From positions 1 through 7,681 of the forward strand of contig CAYGHG010000118.1 of assembly GCA_964349515.1 (NCBI GenBank): a DNA stretch of 7,681 nucleotides, written 5' to 3'. A program made the translations under genes and the position numbers. The stretch is from CAYGHG01 sp964349515 (GTDB taxonomy: Bacteria > Oederibacteriota > PGYV01 > CAYGHG01). Under the pieces are notes generated by a model. That model was not told the DNA's origin, did no database searches, and saw only the letters and a list, made by a program, of their open reading frames with translations. How positions within the stretch are numbered: position 1 is the stretch's first letter; each line of letters opens with the position of its first letter. Positions 6,215-7,681 of the stretch are shown one piece after another.

Positions 6215-6916
6215 TTATTTTACGAAGAATCTCTTTTTAAACCTTTTTACTATCGTGGGTATTGTAAACGATAACCCGAACAATACAAGCGGCACTATTA
6301 TGTCCGGCCTCAGAAAATCAGCAGGCCCGCTGTATGTAAGCAGGAGCTGTTTCACCGCGACCGCAAGAAAAGTAACAACTGCAAGCCCGGGTATTACGCC
6401 CGCGAGAGTGCCCCAGAAAAAATCCCTGAATCTTATTTTTGAGAGCCCCGCTGCGAAACTCAAATAAGTATAGGGCACAAACATGAGCCTTAAGTATACT
6501 ATTATGGAAAAGCCGTGCTCTGCCGCCTTGTCGTCGAGTTTTTTGAAATGTCCCTTTTCAAGGAGCTTTGCGGCAAAGCCGCGCATCAGGTAGCGCGACA
6601 TCATAAAAGCCGCAGTGCCGCCAATCATGGCGCCAACAACGTTGAGCGCCAGCCCCGCCCAGTTGCCGAAAATCAGCCCGCCAAGGGATGTAAATATGCT
6701 GGCGGGTATGAAGAACATGAGTGAGAGGGCGTAACATCCTATGAAAATCACCGGCCCCCAGAATCCGAGGCCCTGTATGTAAGCCCTGAACTCCGAGTCA
6801 AAGACTTCCCTGCCCTCGGCGGTAAAAAGATAGTGGGAAAGAGGCGAAAACTTTAAGGCATAAACAACAACAGCGGCAAAAATTACAAGAACCGCCGCCT
6901 TTAAATACCCCTTCAT
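6215..6916 (-). CDS. TVP38/TMEM64 family membrane protein (VTT/SNARE-associated domain)
   Basis: A 233-residue integral inner-membrane protein of the DedA/TVP38 superfamily, whose members are linked to lipid scrambling or flipping and envelope homeostasis. The single VTT domain is clear: PASIFTSLGGLIFG (71-84), then NVVGAMIGGTAAFMMSR (92-108), then YLRLMFVPYTYLSFAAG (141-157) with Arg143 and Pro148, and helices near 168-189 and 206-222. The N-terminal helix is at about 5-22 and the C-terminus is strongly basic (VKRFKKRFFVK). Length fits bacterial YdjX-like members. ATG at 6916 lies 6 bases after the rubredoxin stop and has no well-placed Shine-Dalgarno (AGGA is about 15 bases away), which suggests translational coupling. 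The exact substrate is not known. Confidence 0.9.
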   Translation of the reverse strand: MKGYLKAAVLVIFAAVVVYALKFSPLSHYLFTAEGREVFDSEFRAYIQGLGFWGPVIFIGCYALSLMFFIPASIFTSLGGLIFGNWAGLALNVVGAMIGGTAAFMMSRYLMRGFAAKLLEKGHFKKLDDKAAEHGFSIIVYLRLMFVPYTYLSFAAGLSKIRFRDFFWGTLAGVIPGLAVVTFLAVAVKQLLLTYSGPADFLRPDIIVPLVLFGLSFTIPTIVKRFKKRFFVK

Positions 6917-6922
6917 ACGGGG

Positions 6923-7084
6923 TTATTTAACTTCCTGGAACTCTGACTTGCCCGCGCCGCAGTCAGGGCATACCCACGTATCAGGCACCTGGTCAAAAGG
7001 AGTGCCTGCCGCAACGCCGTTGTCAGGGTCGCCTTTCGCAGGGTCATAAACATAACCGCATACTACACATTCATATTTGCTCAC
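6923..7084 (-). CDS. Rubredoxin
   Basis: A 53-residue soluble one-electron carrier that binds a single iron through four cysteines. The family pattern is complete: C6-x2-C9-G-Y-x-Y-D (residues 6-14), the central GDPDNGVAAGTPFDQVPDTW (18-37), and C39-P-D-C42-G. The usual aromatic core residues (Tyr4, Tyr11, Tyr13, Phe30, Trp37, Phe49) are all present. Start is GTG at 7084 with GGAGG (7091-7095) six bases upstream. Rubredoxins typically act in anaerobes in oxygen or peroxide detoxification or in redox reactions of central metabolism, but no partner oxidoreductase is in the window. It is the first gene of the tight cluster, 6 bases before the TVP38-type gene, with a promoter candidate just upstream. 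Confidence 0.96.
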   Translation of the reverse strand: MSKYECVVCGYVYDPAKGDPDNGVAAGTPFDQVPDTWVCPDCGAGKSEFQEVK

Positions 7085-7111
7085 AATTTACCTCCGTTTA
7101 GGTTTTATAAG

Positions 7112-7140
7112 ATTTTAGCAGGATAGCCGTTATAATACAA
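7112..7140 (-). promoter_or_regulatory. Promoter candidate for the rubredoxin-led operon
   Basis: The minus strand has TTGTAT (7135-7140), 17 bases, then TAAAAT (7112-7117). The -10 matches five of six positions and the -35 three of six. Transcription would start near 7105, leaving about 20 bases before the rubredoxin GTG, which includes the GGAGG. T-rich tracts directly upstream could act as an UP element. No operator is obvious. Confidence 0.45.
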
Positions 7141-7168
7141 TTGAAAAAACCGGACTGAAAGAAAACTG

Positions 7169-7186
7169 AAAAAAACGGCAGCGTTT
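7169..7186 (-). terminator. Weak intrinsic terminator candidate after the PQQ-type stub
   Basis: On the minus strand AAACG-CTGC-CGTTT forms a 5-bp stem with a 4-base loop that runs into further T residues (7 in all, 7169-7175). It lies between the stub gene and the rubredoxin promoter, where a terminator is expected, but the stem is short. Confidence 0.3.
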
Positions 7187-7267
7187 GCGACAAAACAGCA
7201 GTATACAGAGCAATGAAGCAGTTTGGAACCCTTACATCGCAGTCCTAATCTGAAAAGAAAAACTTTG

Positions 7268-7396
7268 TCAATGTTCAGTTTTCACGTTCCTGTACAAATA
7301 CTCCCTCACAACCGTATTATTCAGTGAAATCACCCGTTCCGTGACGAGTACAGTATTTCCCTGCTCATTTTTATCCTGATGTCCTTTTGCAGGATA
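7268..7396 (-). pseudogene. Orphan C-terminal-like reading frame after the PQQ-type stub
   Basis: An open stretch of 42 codons in a different frame from the PQQ-type stub, overlapping its 3' end, without start codon support and ending in TGA at 7268. Its translation contains GNTVLVTERVISLNNTVVRE, an alternating pattern typical of a beta-hairpin, followed by a polar tail ending KTEH. It looks like the end of a secreted or pilin-like protein whose front was lost, or the end of the original gene whose middle was deleted. No family is recognised, and chance coding cannot be excluded at this length. Confidence 0.3.
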
Positions 7397-7614
7397 TTAA
7401 ACCACTGCACAAGAGGCTGGCAGGCATTAAACCCCGGCTTGTTCGTATTATAAGTCCAGACCTTTTCAAATGTCAGCCCCCCTGAAAAAGACTCATTCAC
7501 ATACCCGCTGCGCCCCGGGTCAGAACGGTATTGGGTGGAGGCGGGGGATGTGAAAGGAAAAACAAGCAAAACAACAACCAAAATGAAAAGCACTCGCCCA
7601 GTTATTCGCCCCAT
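7330..7614 (-). CDS. Truncated secreted PQQ-type beta-propeller protein
   Basis: A 94-residue frame beginning with a signal peptide (about residues 1-25, basic MGRITGR, then a hydrophobic core and SPAS) followed by the typical N-terminus of a PQQ-repeat (BamB-like) propeller: QYRSDPGRSGYV, then VWTYNTN, then a CQPLV strand where family members continue with a pair such as 'VxDGxVYVG'. After about residue 69 the similarity ends and the tail (WFNILQKDIRIKMSREILYS and beyond) looks unrelated. Full-length relatives have several hundred residues, so only the first propeller strands remain. ATG at 7614 is preferred because GGGAG (7622-7626) lies 7 bases upstream, whereas the GTG at 7620 is one base from it. 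A TATAAC box lies near 7632-7637 but lacks a good -35. It is probably a deletion-derived remnant and no function is expected. Confidence 0.6.
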   Translation of the reverse strand: MGRITGRVLFILVVVLLVFPFTSPASTQYRSDPGRSGYVNESFSGGLTFEKVWTYNTNKPGFNACQPLVQWFNILQKDIRIKMSREILYSSRNG

Positions 7615-7681
7615 AAACACGCTCCCTGCGAGTTATAATCAAAAGTTGTGTATGAAATAAGAGCGACGTATCCTATAATAA

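Noticed and set aside
7141..7170. Short direct repeat ACTGAAA-GAAA-ACTGAAA as a possible array
   Set aside because: There are only two 7-base copies in an A-rich tract, with no CRISPR-like repeat and spacer structure.

Overview
The window comes from a bacterium of moderate GC content. It reads as an anaerobe or microaerophile because it carries a rubredoxin, and as a Gram-negative-type or candidate-phylum organism because it carries an exported lipoprotein and several secreted beta-propeller proteins. No marker gene is present, so no taxon is named. Every convincing gene lies on the minus strand, so transcription runs from high to low coordinates.

Right edge (about 7268-7681): a secreted PQQ-type beta-propeller gene is cut off after about 70 residues. 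Its frame breaks, and a separate open stretch that looks like the end of some protein follows in another frame.

Centre (about 2558-7140): a compact five-gene cluster encodes rubredoxin (GTG start, 53 residues), a TVP38/TMEM64-type membrane protein, an ABC transporter ATPase, a 12-helix ABC exporter permease and a GT4-type glycosyltransferase. Spacings are 6, 13, -4 and 53 bases. A promoter candidate lies before rubredoxin, a second one directly before the glycosyltransferase, and a strong intrinsic terminator closes the unit. The ATPase and permease clearly form one exporter. The link to the other genes is positional only.

Left part (1-2557): a 3'-truncated GH74 (xyloglucanase family) gene of 219 codons has a near-consensus sigma-70 promoter whose -10 is bracketed by an 8-bp inverted repeat that looks like an operator. 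After it comes a 375-base interval (1284-1658) holding RNA hairpins and a 20-codon ORF with a good ribosome binding site, then a lipoprotein built of about seven propeller-like repeats. A promoter at the far left edge seems to serve a gene that leaves the window.

The most unusual points are the two N-terminal stubs of secreted beta-propeller proteins (GH74 and PQQ type) with intact translation starts and signal peptides, the operator-like dyad on the GH74 promoter, and the glycosyltransferase promoter whose position predicts an almost leaderless mRNA. No CRISPR array, tRNA, rRNA, transposase or defence system was seen.
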